Assembly: GCA_001600695.1 (NCBI GenBank)
Contig: BCKQ01000011.1
Location: 224,512-288,511 of the forward strand
Source of the DNA: Ascoidea asiatica
Taxonomy: Eukaryota > Ascomycota > Saccharomycetes > Ascoideales > Ascoideaceae
Length of the DNA: 64,000 bases
Direction: 5' to 3'
Shown piece after piece: positions 1 through 9,168 of the stretch. The notes beneath the pieces were generated by a model. It did no database searches. It was not told the origin of the DNA and worked only from the letters and a program-made list of their open reading frames with translations. The position numbers and the translations under genes are program-made. Position 1 is the first letter of the stretch. Each line of letters opens with the position of its first letter.

Positions 1-709
1 CTTTCCAACATTTTGGCTAAATGCCACCGTTATTTTCAAAAAACACTAATAAACTCACCTGACCAATCTCACTGGGATAACTTTGATTAAAATTTTTGGG
101 TTCATAAAAATTTGGTTGAAACCCGTTATGAGAAAGTAATTTCTTTTCAACTTATTTCATATTTTTTTGCCAATGTATTGAATTAAAACCTAGGTATTAT
201 ACTTGACTTTGAATATCATTAGAACTTCATTGTCCGTTCAAGAATCAGCAATTTAAATGCATTAACTATCCAGAAGCATTAACTAGATATTATAAATCAC
301 CCGAAAGTTAAAGTTCATTATTATTTGATCCAAGAAGCTTACTATCCCTATTTTAATAACCATTATTTACAAATATTTCAAATCATTTGTGNGGTTTTGA
401 GTGTAATTTGAGATCAGAAATGAAATTAGAAAATCAAATTAATATAAAGCCAACGAAACCAGTTATTTCACTATATTCGGGGCCTCAAATTAAGATGCTT
501 TTCTAAAGTACAATTTTTGGGGCGATCGAAATAATGGTACGTAAATGGAAGTATAATCCTATTTCATACAAAATTATTATGGTTTATCAATAGTTTTCAA
601 TTGAAATAACTTGGAAATAATGTAATAAATCAAAATGTAAAAGAATCTTTATTATCAATAACGTGACTGATTTACTGTGAATTTGAAGACTAGAAATTGT
701 TGGTTATCT

Positions 710-1030
710 TGCCACAAGCCATACTATTTATCGCCTAATGATGATAATAAACAATCCTCAACAGTTAAAATTTACGTGAAAATTCTAAAATATAGTTTTG
801 ATCTATTTGCAAATATAAGAGCATATCAAATTTAATCAGAAGTCACCAAGTGGTATATTAACACGAATTATACAATACTTGACACTTTATTATGATCACA
901 AGCCCGCGTTCTTCACCACAAGCTCCTAATTTANGAGCTTGCCCTAGAAAAGTTCAAATATTTAAAGTTTCATTTACATGCAGAAAAGGTAACCTTAATT
1001 AACCTTAAATTTTTTTATTGTTTGTTAAAA
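710..1030 (+). pseudogene. possible decayed coding relic, unrecognised
   Basis: One reading frame stays nearly open for about 105 codons, with only a TAA, a TGA and one ambiguous TAN. Stops should be much denser in DNA this AT-rich. The translated stretches look protein-like (for example SEVTKWYINTNYTILDTLL) and have no Asn-run bias. There is no start codon and I recognise no family. It may belong to the same dead locus as the relic that follows, or may be chance. Confidence 0.22.
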
Positions 1031-1254
1031 TAGATAACTTTTTTTATATTTGATTGCTATCTTTCATTATTTGTTTGCTATTTTTGATAATTATTTGAAA
1101 ATACTTTTTTTTTGAAACAATTTTATTTCTCACACATAATCTAACTATTCAAACATTTAATTTCCAAAATTTAATATAAAAAGACCATTTCGCTAAAAAG
1201 ANTTTTAATTTTTCTTTGTTAAATTTATATATACCACTAATAAATAATTCAAAA

Positions 1255-2496
1255 ATGACTAATCAAACACTCATAGTTATTGAAAGTGAAGNTTCAAATA
1301 ATAATTAGTAATAGCTATGCTCACAAATGTAAAAATTCAGAAAACTCCAACAATAATAAAAATTTAAATAAAAATACCTTTGAAAGCAGAGAAAAAAAAA
1401 GACAATAAAAAAGATGTTGATTTGAATCCAATGGAANAAAAATCTCAATATGCATATAGATTAATAGAAAATATTTTAAATCCTCAACTTCTCCTAAGGA
1501 ACATAAAATTTTTGAAAAGGAGTTTCGAATCCAATGAGAGATATTATTTTTTTACTCCAATTTTTTGCAAAAATCAAAAACATAGAATTACAACCGTTTT
1601 GTTAAATTTCGAACTTACAGATAAAATTATTTCTTTGATTCTAGTTCTTTATTTTTTGAGCTGTATAGTTATGATAGAAAAAAATGATTCTATTGATCAT
1701 ATGGTCCAAACTTATATGAATTACTTTCTAAAGAGCTTTTATGCAAACGTAAAAAAATCTATTCCGTAGTTTAATCAGATATATTCTTTTTATCATGGAA
1801 GGGAGACTTGATATTTTTAATATAGATGAAGATTTAAAAGAAATTTTCTCTCAATTTTTTTCCTCTAGTTCATTTAAAATTGATTCTATTATTTTTAAAA
1901 ATTTGTATTATTCCGAATCAAGAAATTGTAATAATAAATTATATCTGAATTCAGGTGATTTAGGAGACCTTTCAATAAATACATTTTGAGCATTATTAGA
2001 AGTTGGGATAGATACGCTTTGTTTGTGTGGATGTATTTTTCTCAAAAGTATTCAGGGACATTTAAACGATTTGTTTCAAATTCTCGATTATGATTTGCCC
2101 ACTGTAAATAACATCTCTACTTTAATTGAATCAATAAAAATTGAAGAACATACAATTGAAGAACTCCGGCAAAATAAAAAAGGTTTAAAATAGTATTATT
2201 ACCACTATCATGGGACCGAATATTTAGGTATGATTGCAATTTCCANAAATTGCTTAATATCAAAGGTTCAATTAACTTCGGCTTCAAAATTTGGCTATAA
2301 AAAAATTAAAGCTAAAATTTTTTTTTAACATAGCAAAGGAAATACCTTATTTGATCTGGATTTCATTCTTAAGAAATATGTTCCAACTACTTATTGTGAG
2401 TCAATCAAAACAGAATTAAGCATTTTTGACAAAGAAAATTTCCTAATCAGTGCAGCTACCTTTTTTCGTAACCGAAAAATCAAAAGCTTGATATAA
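1255..2496 (+). pseudogene. multiply disrupted gene remnant, family unrecognised
   Basis: A plausible ATG at 1255 opens MTNQTLIVIESE. Coding-like sequence then continues in changing frames. A Ser/Asn/Lys-rich stretch runs to about 1400 and shifts near an A-run. A long segment at 1395-1750 (NPME, then QYAYRLIENILNPQLLLRN) shifts again at an A7 run near 1751-1757. A final frame, 1795-2496, holds 234 codons with only three internal stops (TGA 1987, TAG 2191, TAA 2326). At this base composition roughly one stop per dozen codons would be expected by chance, so this is very likely a dead gene of about 400 residues. I do not recognise the protein; hydrophobic helical segments alternate with charged ones. 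Ambiguous bases at 1292, 1437 and 2246 lie inside it. Sequencing error could explain some frameshifts but hardly all the disruptions. Confidence 0.5.
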
Positions 2497-3236
2497 TTAA
2501 AAACTATTTTGAAATCTTTTTATTTTACATAATATATGTGATTAGTATTCATACTACGATTATTAATACTATTCTCAAGTTTACTATTCCTCTTCGTTTA
2601 TGCCGTAGAATTTGGCTCTTTAATGAATTTTCTTTTATTTCCATTTAAATTTTCAATATTTATCTAATTCCAATATCTTTTTCAAATTTCTAATTTTATT
2701 AGAGTGTCCAATACTCAATATTTCATTGTTTTATCAGTGATTTGCCAAATTCATTTCATAGTTTATTGAATTTTTCTGGATTTTAAGCTAAAACATCTTT
2801 TTGGAATTCATTTAGGTTATAAATTTTATTATCACTTAAAACTTCTTTACTTATTAATCTGAAACCCATTTTTGAGCTTCTTTCACTTTTTTAAAAAAGA
2901 ACCTATGTGCAACCTTTACACAAGCCACCAATTAAAAATTGAAATATTGAAATATAATTAAATAACTTCAAGGATAATTTTAATTATACAGACTGAAAGG
3001 CTATTGTTAGAATAACAAAAGAATTCAAATACCCAACAGTTTTTCAATTGAAAGTTGAATTTTTATTCAAATAATAAACCTAGAATATTATCATAGGATG
3101 CAATGAAAACTTCTAACTTGGAATAGTAAAATTGAACCATAGTGAATTTTCATTATTTTTAAACCAAGTGGAAAAATATACTCCAAAACTCAAGTGATAA
3201 ATTTTGTAGGGTCCCTCATGTATTAAAAATGAAAAG

Positions 3237-3510
3237 AAAGTTAAATCAATTAGAGTTTCAGTATAATTGTATAATTTATGGGACTTAAATAATAATAAAA
3301 CAATTTTTAAGTTTTTGGGTAAGGACTTAATGAAACTTTTCTATTCATGGACATTGATATTAATGATACTTAGTATAATACTAGTGATGAAAATAGTGTA
3401 GCTTTTATAGAGTGTTGTAAAGGTAGTATTGACGTATATGATTCAAGAATCAGAAAATCAATATTAAAATGTAATTCAATTGAGTGATTTGGATGGATTT
3501 TTCTTTTTCT
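3237..3510 (+). pseudogene. possible WD40-like coding relic
   Basis: One frame reads KVKSIRVSV, a stop, then LYNLWDLNNNKTIFKFLG. A second frame just downstream reads ENSVAFIECCKGSIDVYDSR. Both resemble blades of a WD40 propeller (a WD-type dipeptide, and the pattern 'vaF...GsIdVyDsR'). The two parts need a frameshift and contain stops, so if real this is a broken remnant. Similarity is judged by eye only. Confidence 0.25.
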
Positions 3511-4148
3511 TCAAATTTTGTGTTTTCATTACTATCATTAACTTTTTTATGCAGTAGTTTGGAATTCGAATCAAATAAACAAAAAATCTTTCTGCAAACA
3601 CAGATAATATGTTTTTCATTATTGATAAAATTAATATAAACCAAATTAGCTATTTCTTATACCTGATAACTTTTTCCAATTTCTAAACTTGACTTTGCTT
3701 AGATAAATACTACTTTTCAGTAAACTATATTAGTCCACATTGAATAATTAAAGTTTTTCTCTATTTCATTAGTTGATTAATTTTGATAATCATGATCATC
3801 ATCACACTTATATTACTCGAATATAACTTTAGTTTTACAGACCATTTTCACAGCACTTCCTTTTTTTTCAAAAAATTCTTTTTCATATTCCTTACTTTAT
3901 TCATTTATGACTTCTTTTACTTTGATTTCTTCAATTGCAGGTATCTTCTAATATNTTTAATTCTCTTAATTCTGGTAATTCTTTGTTCATAAATGTCCTC
4001 AAAATCAGTGAATTAACCTTCAAATCTCGATTTTTGATTCTGAAATATTCACCGCCGTTGGGCTTCAATAGATTTTCTCAATGAAAAGCCTGAGAGGATT
4101 AAAATACATAATGAGAACCGGAGAGACCCACCGTGCTGGTTTTCAATA

Positions 4149-4181
4149 TTTTTATTTTTATTTTTATTTTTATTTTTTTTA
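4149..4181. repeat. TTTTTA hexamer tract
   Basis: About five copies of TTTTTA end in a T-run, about 115 bases before the NOP2 ATG. Poly(dA:dT)-type tracts of this kind exclude nucleosomes in yeast promoters. That role here is inference. Confidence 0.7.
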
Positions 4182-4294
4182 AATTTCAGCAAAATTTTTC
4201 AATGGCATTTGTTTAGCTATTGAAAACTTCTTATATTTCTATAGAAATTATGATTTTAGTGGGATAGACTATTAAGTAATATATTTCAATTAAA

Positions 4295-6355
4295 ATGGGT
4301 AGTAGTAGTAATCGTAATAGTCGTTCAAAAAGAAGACAACAGGATCCTCCTTCCATTGATGAGTTTCTTGCAAAAAAACAAAAGAAAGAATTGAATAAAC
4401 AGAAACTAGTGGATTCTATAAAATCTAAATATTCTAAGAAAGACAATAAAAAAGAGAAAGATGACGAGAATAATATTAAGAAATCAAACAAAAAAGAGAA
4501 TACAAAAGAAGGTAAAAAAGAAAATAAAAGAGAAAGTAAAAAAGATAGTTCTTACAAATTAGATTCTAAAAAAGGCAAAAATACTACTGAAGTTTCAGAC
4601 AAAAAATTTATTAAGAATAAAAGAAGTAAAAATATAAATAAGAAATCCAAAAACAAAAAAGAATCAGAAGAGGAGAAAGAACCAGAAGGATTGCCAGAAG
4701 TCGATCTTGAAGAGCTTTCTGCAACTAAAAAATCTTTATTTGATGATGAAGATGACGATGAATTTGATATTGGTGAATTAAATGATGAATTTGATGTTGA
4801 AGGTTCTGATTTTGATGGTTCCGATAATGGTTCAGATGAAGAACGTCCAGTGTTTAGTGATGATGAAGATTATGATTCAGATGATATTGAAAAACTTAAT
4901 GCTGAAAATATGGAAAAATTTTCAAAAATTTTAGATAAAGATAAAGAAAAAGAAGAACTTGAAGCAGAAGAAGAATTAATAGATGGTGAAATCGCTCAAC
5001 CAAAAGCTATAATTTTACCAACTCCAGAAGAAGAAGAAATTATTGCCAATGGTCCAAAAGATTTTACAATGCTTAGAACTCGATTAATTGAAATAACAAA
5101 AGTTTTAGAAGATTTTAAAAATTTAGCAGAAGAAGAAAGAAGTAGATCTGAATATGTTGACCGTTTCATAAAAGATATTTGTGATTATTTTAACTATTCT
5201 CNTTTTTTAGCAGAAAAATTATATAATCTATTTTCTCCNACTGAAGCCTTAGAATTTTTTGAAGCAAATGAAATCTCAAGACCAATAACTATAAGAACAA
5301 ATACTTTAAGAACTTCAAGAAGAGATTTAGCTCAGATTTTAGTCAATAAAGGTGTTAGTCTTCAACCAATTGGTAAATGGACTAAAGTTGGTTTACAAGT
5401 ATTTGAATCTCAAGTTCCAATTGGAGCAACTCCAGAATATTTAGCTGGTCAATATATATTACAAGCTGCTTCTTCTTTCTTACCAGTAATGGCTTTAGAT
5501 CCACAAGAAAATGAACGTATATTAGATATGGCTGCTGCTCCAGGTGGTAAAACAACTTATATTTCTGCAATGATGAAAAATACTGGTGTTGTTTTTGCTA
5601 ATGATGCAAATAAAGCAAGAACAAAATCCTTAATTGCTAATATTCATAGACTTGGTTGTACAAATACAATTGTTTGTAATCATGATGCAAGAGAATTTCC
5701 AAAAATTATTGGTGGGTTTGATAGAATTTTACTTGATGCTCCATGTTCTGGAACTGGTGTTATTGCAAAAGATCAATCTGTTAAAACTTCAAGAACTGAA
5801 CAAGATTTTTTAAAAATTCCTCATCTACAAAAACAATTACTTTTGTCTGCAATTGATTCTGTAAATGCACATTCTGAAACTGGTGGTTATATTGTATATT
5901 CTACATGTTCTGTAATGGTTGAAGAAAATGAAGCTGTTGTTGATTACGCTTTAAGAAAAAGATCGAATGTAAAATTAGTTGATACTGGTTTAGTAATTGG
6001 TAAAGAAGGTTTTACAAGTTTTAGAGGTAAACATTATCATAAAGATATTAATCTTACAAGAAGATATTATCCTCATACTTATAATGTTGATGGGTTTTTC
6101 GTTGCAAAATTTAAGAAAATTGCAACTAGTTATCATGATACAAGTAAAGCTGGTGCTAAAGAAAAAGAAGCACAGATGAGAGCTGATGAACTTGAAGAAG
6201 GTATAATAAAGGATGATTTCGCTGCATTCGAAAATGAAGAAGATGAATCATATATCAATAAAAGTGTTAAAAAGGGTCTTAAGAAAAGAGGAATAAATCC
6301 AAGAGTATTAAATGGTAAAAAAAAAGATGATCCAAAGAAACCTTCGAAAGAGTAA
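4295..6355 (+). CDS. NOP2: Nop2, 25S rRNA (cytosine-5)-methyltransferase
   Basis: This 686-residue protein is the nucleolar m5C methyltransferase of large-subunit rRNA (NOL1/NOP2/Sun family) and is needed for 60S assembly. Residues 1-240 are a Lys-rich then acidic low-complexity arm typical of Nop2. The catalytic half follows. The SAM-binding motif MAAAPGGKTTY lies near residue 410, the motif IV cysteine segment DAPCSGTGVI near 481, and the motif VI cysteine segment YSTCSV near 535. A basic tail closes the protein. The first ATG gives the usual family N-terminus, MGSSSNRNSRSKRRQQDPP. Two ambiguous bases (5202, 5239) sit in the RNA-binding region and affect one residue each. The gene converges with ARP5, with about 110 bases between their stops. 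Identification is secure from the paired catalytic cysteine motifs and the domain layout. Confidence 0.97.
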   Translation: MGSSSNRNSRSKRRQQDPPSIDEFLAKKQKKELNKQKLVDSIKSKYSKKDNKKEKDDENNIKKSNKKENTKEGKKENKRESKKDSSYKLDSKKGKNTTEVSDKKFIKNKRSKNINKKSKNKKESEEEKEPEGLPEVDLEELSATKKSLFDDEDDDEFDIGELNDEFDVEGSDFDGSDNGSDEERPVFSDDEDYDSDDIEKLNAENMEKFSKILDKDKEKEELEAEEELIDGEIAQPKAIILPTPEEEEIIANGPKDFTMLRTRLIEITKVLEDFKNLAEEERSRSEYVDRFIKDICDYFNYSXFLAEKLYNLFSXTEALEFFEANEISRPITIRTNTLRTSRRDLAQILVNKGVSLQPIGKWTKVGLQVFESQVPIGATPEYLAGQYILQAASSFLPVMALDPQENERILDMAAAPGGKTTYISAMMKNTGVVFANDANKARTKSLIANIHRLGCTNTIVCNHDAREFPKIIGGFDRILLDAPCSGTGVIAKDQSVKTSRTEQDFLKIPHLQKQLLLSAIDSVNAHSETGGYIVYSTCSVMVEENEAVVDYALRKRSNVKLVDTGLVIGKEGFTSFRGKHYHKDINLTRRYYPHTYNVDGFFVAKFKKIATSYHDTSKAGAKEKEAQMRADELEEGIIKDDFAAFENEEDESYINKSVKKGLKKRGINPRVLNGKKKDDPKKPSKE

Positions 6356-6468
6356 ATATTTTAAAAACTCTTCTGTTTTTTTTGTTTCCATTTATTTAGA
6401 CGTAATTCTTTTAAAATAATAATATAGTCAGATACATCAATCGTGCATTTTGTATAATATAAGTTTTT

Positions 6469-8742
6469 TTAAATATAAGAAACATTTCCGTAATTATGNT
6501 CTTTAATATATTCTGGTCCCATTTCATCATAATCTTTTTTTGTTATATAAGAATCTTTTGATAAATCACTATTTGCAAATTTTGCCATTCCTCTCCAGGC
6601 ATCAAGTCTAGGATCTTTAGCTCTTCTAATATTTAAATTAGAACCAACAGGTAAAGAACTTGTTAATTCAATTTTTAATCTTTCTTCAAAATTTTTGAAA
6701 TAAGACAAACCTCCAGTTGTAAATATATCACTAATAATTGGTGCATTTTGAAGTTCTTGTTTTTTATAAAAACCTTCACTTGGTAAACGATTTATTAGTA
6801 CATTTTCACATAATTCTACAATACCAGCTTGATCAACACCAACAATTGAAGGTTGAAAAAGAGTTTCAGGTATCCTTATTCTTTCAATATTAAGATGAAT
6901 TTGATGTTGATGATGAACATTTTCACTATCATAATCTCTTGGACCTCTAAGAAACTTATGAACTATACTTTTTCTCCAATCAAACAGAGAATCATAAGTA
7001 TCCTCAATTGTGAAATTAGGATCAAATTCTAAAAGATCCTTTTCTAATTTTTCTAAAATTTGAGCTTCTTCTTCTAATTCTTCTTCATCATCAACTTTAG
7101 CAATATCTCTATAAATTGCCCAATCATCGTCATTAGCACCAAAAGTATCATTTGGATCATTATCAATTGTTGCATTTCTTTTTCTTTTAGAAGATCTTGT
7201 ATTTCCACCACCTGTTGAAGATCCAGGATTAGCATTCTCAGCAGCTAATGCAGTTATATTTTTCATTCGTATTTGGGCTGCATGAGATTTTCTATCATTT
7301 AATTCAGCTTTAATTTTTATTCTATCTCTTTTTTTCTTTAAAATAATTTCAAGTTTTTCTCTTTTATCTTGAATCCAACCATTTAAATCAGTTTGCCTCC
7401 ATTTTTGTTCTTGAAGTTCAAGTTCTTCTTGTCTTTTTTTTTCAATAATTTTTTCTTCTTGAGCTCTTTTTCTAGCATCATAATTTGCTTTCATTAATCT
7501 TTGATTTCTTTTTTCTTTAATTTTTTCATCAGTTAATTGGTCATCAGCTATTTCAAGTAATGAAAAATCTGGTGGACGATCAATATCTACATCTTCATTA
7601 CCAATATTTCCTTGTCTTGCTCTTTTAATTGATCTTTCTAAATTATACATATATTTTTTAAAATCAGCTTCATCATCAAAACCTGCAGATTCAATAGTAT
7701 GAATAACTTGTTTTTTATTCATTCCAGTTAATTTACTTCTAACATCACTAAAATATTCATAATCTTGTTCTTTTTGAATTAATTTTTCTAATCTTTGTTT
7801 TTGAGCTTGTTCTTGTAAACGTCTTCCACTTTCTTTTCTTTTTTCAGCAATTTTTTTTAATTCTTCTTCAGACTTTTGAGGTTGAATAACTTCAATAAAT
7901 GGAGCTTCAATTAAAATATCTTGTTTTTCTAAATATTCAAGATTGAATAAATTTTCAATTTCATCTTGATAATTTTTTGAAACATAACAAAAATCTTTCA
8001 TTAAAANTTCAAATTGTTGATTTGAAATTTTACTTGGAAAATATGGATATTTTAATGAAATTAATTTTGAAAGATATTCAATAGATTTTGAACCACCCCA
8101 ATTAATTCTTTTTGCTTCTGTTAAAATTGGTTTTGAATTAATTACAGGTATAATATTAACAGATTGATTACCAGCACCGATAACAAGACCATTATTTCCA
8201 TTATTTTGATAATAAGAAAATAAATCATCAATTCCAAAAGTTAATTTTGGTACATTATAAATTTCAAAAAAAACTTGCATCATATTTTTTCTTTGTTGTA
8301 ATGGAGTACCAAGAATTTCATTAATAATAATTGGATTATCAACAAACCCATTTGAATTTACACCTAAATGATTAAAAGAATAATCAAACATAAATTCAAT
8401 ATAATCCCAATTTGTTATCATTGGACCATCAAATGGAGTTTTCATTGAAGATTTAAAAGCATTATCAAGAAATATATCATTACCAATAAATGTTAAAGTT
8501 TTACTTAATTTTCTATCTCTATAACGAGAAATTATACTTGGAAAAACATTTGAAGGTGACGAATTATTTGTTAAACCAACTCTTAAATCAGATGTACCTA
8601 AATCAATTGCAATTGGTATTCCAGTTTGATAACCAGAAGACATATGCTCAGGTTCATCTGAAGAATTTATATCTTCTAAAATATGAATTTCTTGTTGTGG
8701 AAGATTATCATCTTTTTTACTTTTTTTCACCTTTGAAGCCAT
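6469..8742 (-). CDS. ARP5: Arp5, actin-related subunit of INO80
   Basis: This 757-residue actin-related protein is a subunit of the INO80 chromatin remodeller, where Arp5 couples ATP hydrolysis to nucleosome sliding. The actin-fold phosphate loop is visible as IAIDLGTSDLRVGLTNN near residue 45. A second nucleotide-site segment, NGLVIGAGNQSVNIIP, lies near 185. The actin core is split by a long charged coiled-coil insert, roughly residues 270-560, which is characteristic of Arp5. The C-terminal actin segment includes FTTGGLSYFKNFEERL and the signature-like DAWRGMAKFA. Ambiguous bases at 6499 and 8007 affect one residue each. The gene is transcribed away from SPT8 across a roughly 425-base divergent promoter and converges with NOP2. 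The insert size and end motifs favour Arp5 over Arp8 or Arp6. Confidence 0.95.
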   Translation of the reverse strand: MASKVKKSKKDDNLPQQEIHILEDINSSDEPEHMSSGYQTGIPIAIDLGTSDLRVGLTNNSSPSNVFPSIISRYRDRKLSKTLTFIGNDIFLDNAFKSSMKTPFDGPMITNWDYIEFMFDYSFNHLGVNSNGFVDNPIIINEILGTPLQQRKNMMQVFFEIYNVPKLTFGIDDLFSYYQNNGNNGLVIGAGNQSVNIIPVINSKPILTEAKRINWGGSKSIEYLSKLISLKYPYFPSKISNQQFEXLMKDFCYVSKNYQDEIENLFNLEYLEKQDILIEAPFIEVIQPQKSEEELKKIAEKRKESGRRLQEQAQKQRLEKLIQKEQDYEYFSDVRSKLTGMNKKQVIHTIESAGFDDEADFKKYMYNLERSIKRARQGNIGNEDVDIDRPPDFSLLEIADDQLTDEKIKEKRNQRLMKANYDARKRAQEEKIIEKKRQEELELQEQKWRQTDLNGWIQDKREKLEIILKKKRDRIKIKAELNDRKSHAAQIRMKNITALAAENANPGSSTGGGNTRSSKRKRNATIDNDPNDTFGANDDDWAIYRDIAKVDDEEELEEEAQILEKLEKDLLEFDPNFTIEDTYDSLFDWRKSIVHKFLRGPRDYDSENVHHQHQIHLNIERIRIPETLFQPSIVGVDQAGIVELCENVLINRLPSEGFYKKQELQNAPIISDIFTTGGLSYFKNFEERLKIELTSSLPVGSNLNIRRAKDPRLDAWRGMAKFANSDLSKDSYITKKDYDEMGPEYIKXHNYGNVSYI

Positions 8743-9168
8743 GATTAATCAATGATGAATCAATGAGCGCGTTTATTTAAATTCACAAGCACATTATTAA
8801 GAAAAAAGAAAGAAAGGAAACAGGAAAGTCTTCTTTTTTTTTCTTACAATTATATTTTTATTGTCAGTATTTATTTATTGTTAGTTTTTCTAAAAGATCT
8901 TTTGGGACTTTTGTTTTGACAGAGCTTTTCAGTGGTGAAAAGAGAAGAAAAGAAAAGAAGAAGAAAAAAATGCCGAGTGGAGGTGGATTAAGGCACGTGA
9001 GTGTTAATATATTTCACTTCGGAAGGAATCAAAAGAAGAAAGAATTGATGATTATGAGAATAGAAGAGAAGAAAAGAGAAAGAGAAGTTGTTTGGAATTG
9101 AATAATTATTGTAGTAAACAAAGATAGAATAATATAAGAGAACAATTGAAAATAGATTGAATTGAATT
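8743..9168. promoter_or_regulatory. divergent ARP5/SPT8 promoter region
   Basis: This 426-base interval separates two divergent genes. It contains A/G-rich tracts (8935-8970 and 9060-9085) and one CACGTG box at 8994-8999, a Cbf1/Pho4-type bHLH site. A short open frame inside it (8916-9101) is Lys/Glu-rich chance coding and I do not call it. Confidence 0.5.

Larger units (their letters stand above)
2497..4294. other. gene-free interval upstream of NOP2
   Basis: No intact gene is visible. It holds a possible WD-repeat-like relic near 3237-3510 (listed separately), a short Phe-rich open frame near 3783-3992 that looks like chance AT-rich sequence, and a TTTTTA tract close to the NOP2 start. The last 200 bases should contain the NOP2 promoter; the sequence GCAAAATTTTTCAA near 4190 resembles the RRPE element of yeast ribosome-biogenesis genes. 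Confidence 0.5.

Noticed and set aside
270-310. RYYKSPE-like peptide resembling a protein kinase activation segment
   Set aside because: Only about ten residues, with stops on both sides and no other kinase motif nearby.
8916-9101. 61-codon open frame in the ARP5/SPT8 promoter
   Set aside because: It starts at a non-ATG codon, is Lys/Glu-rich from A/G tracts, and has no family features.
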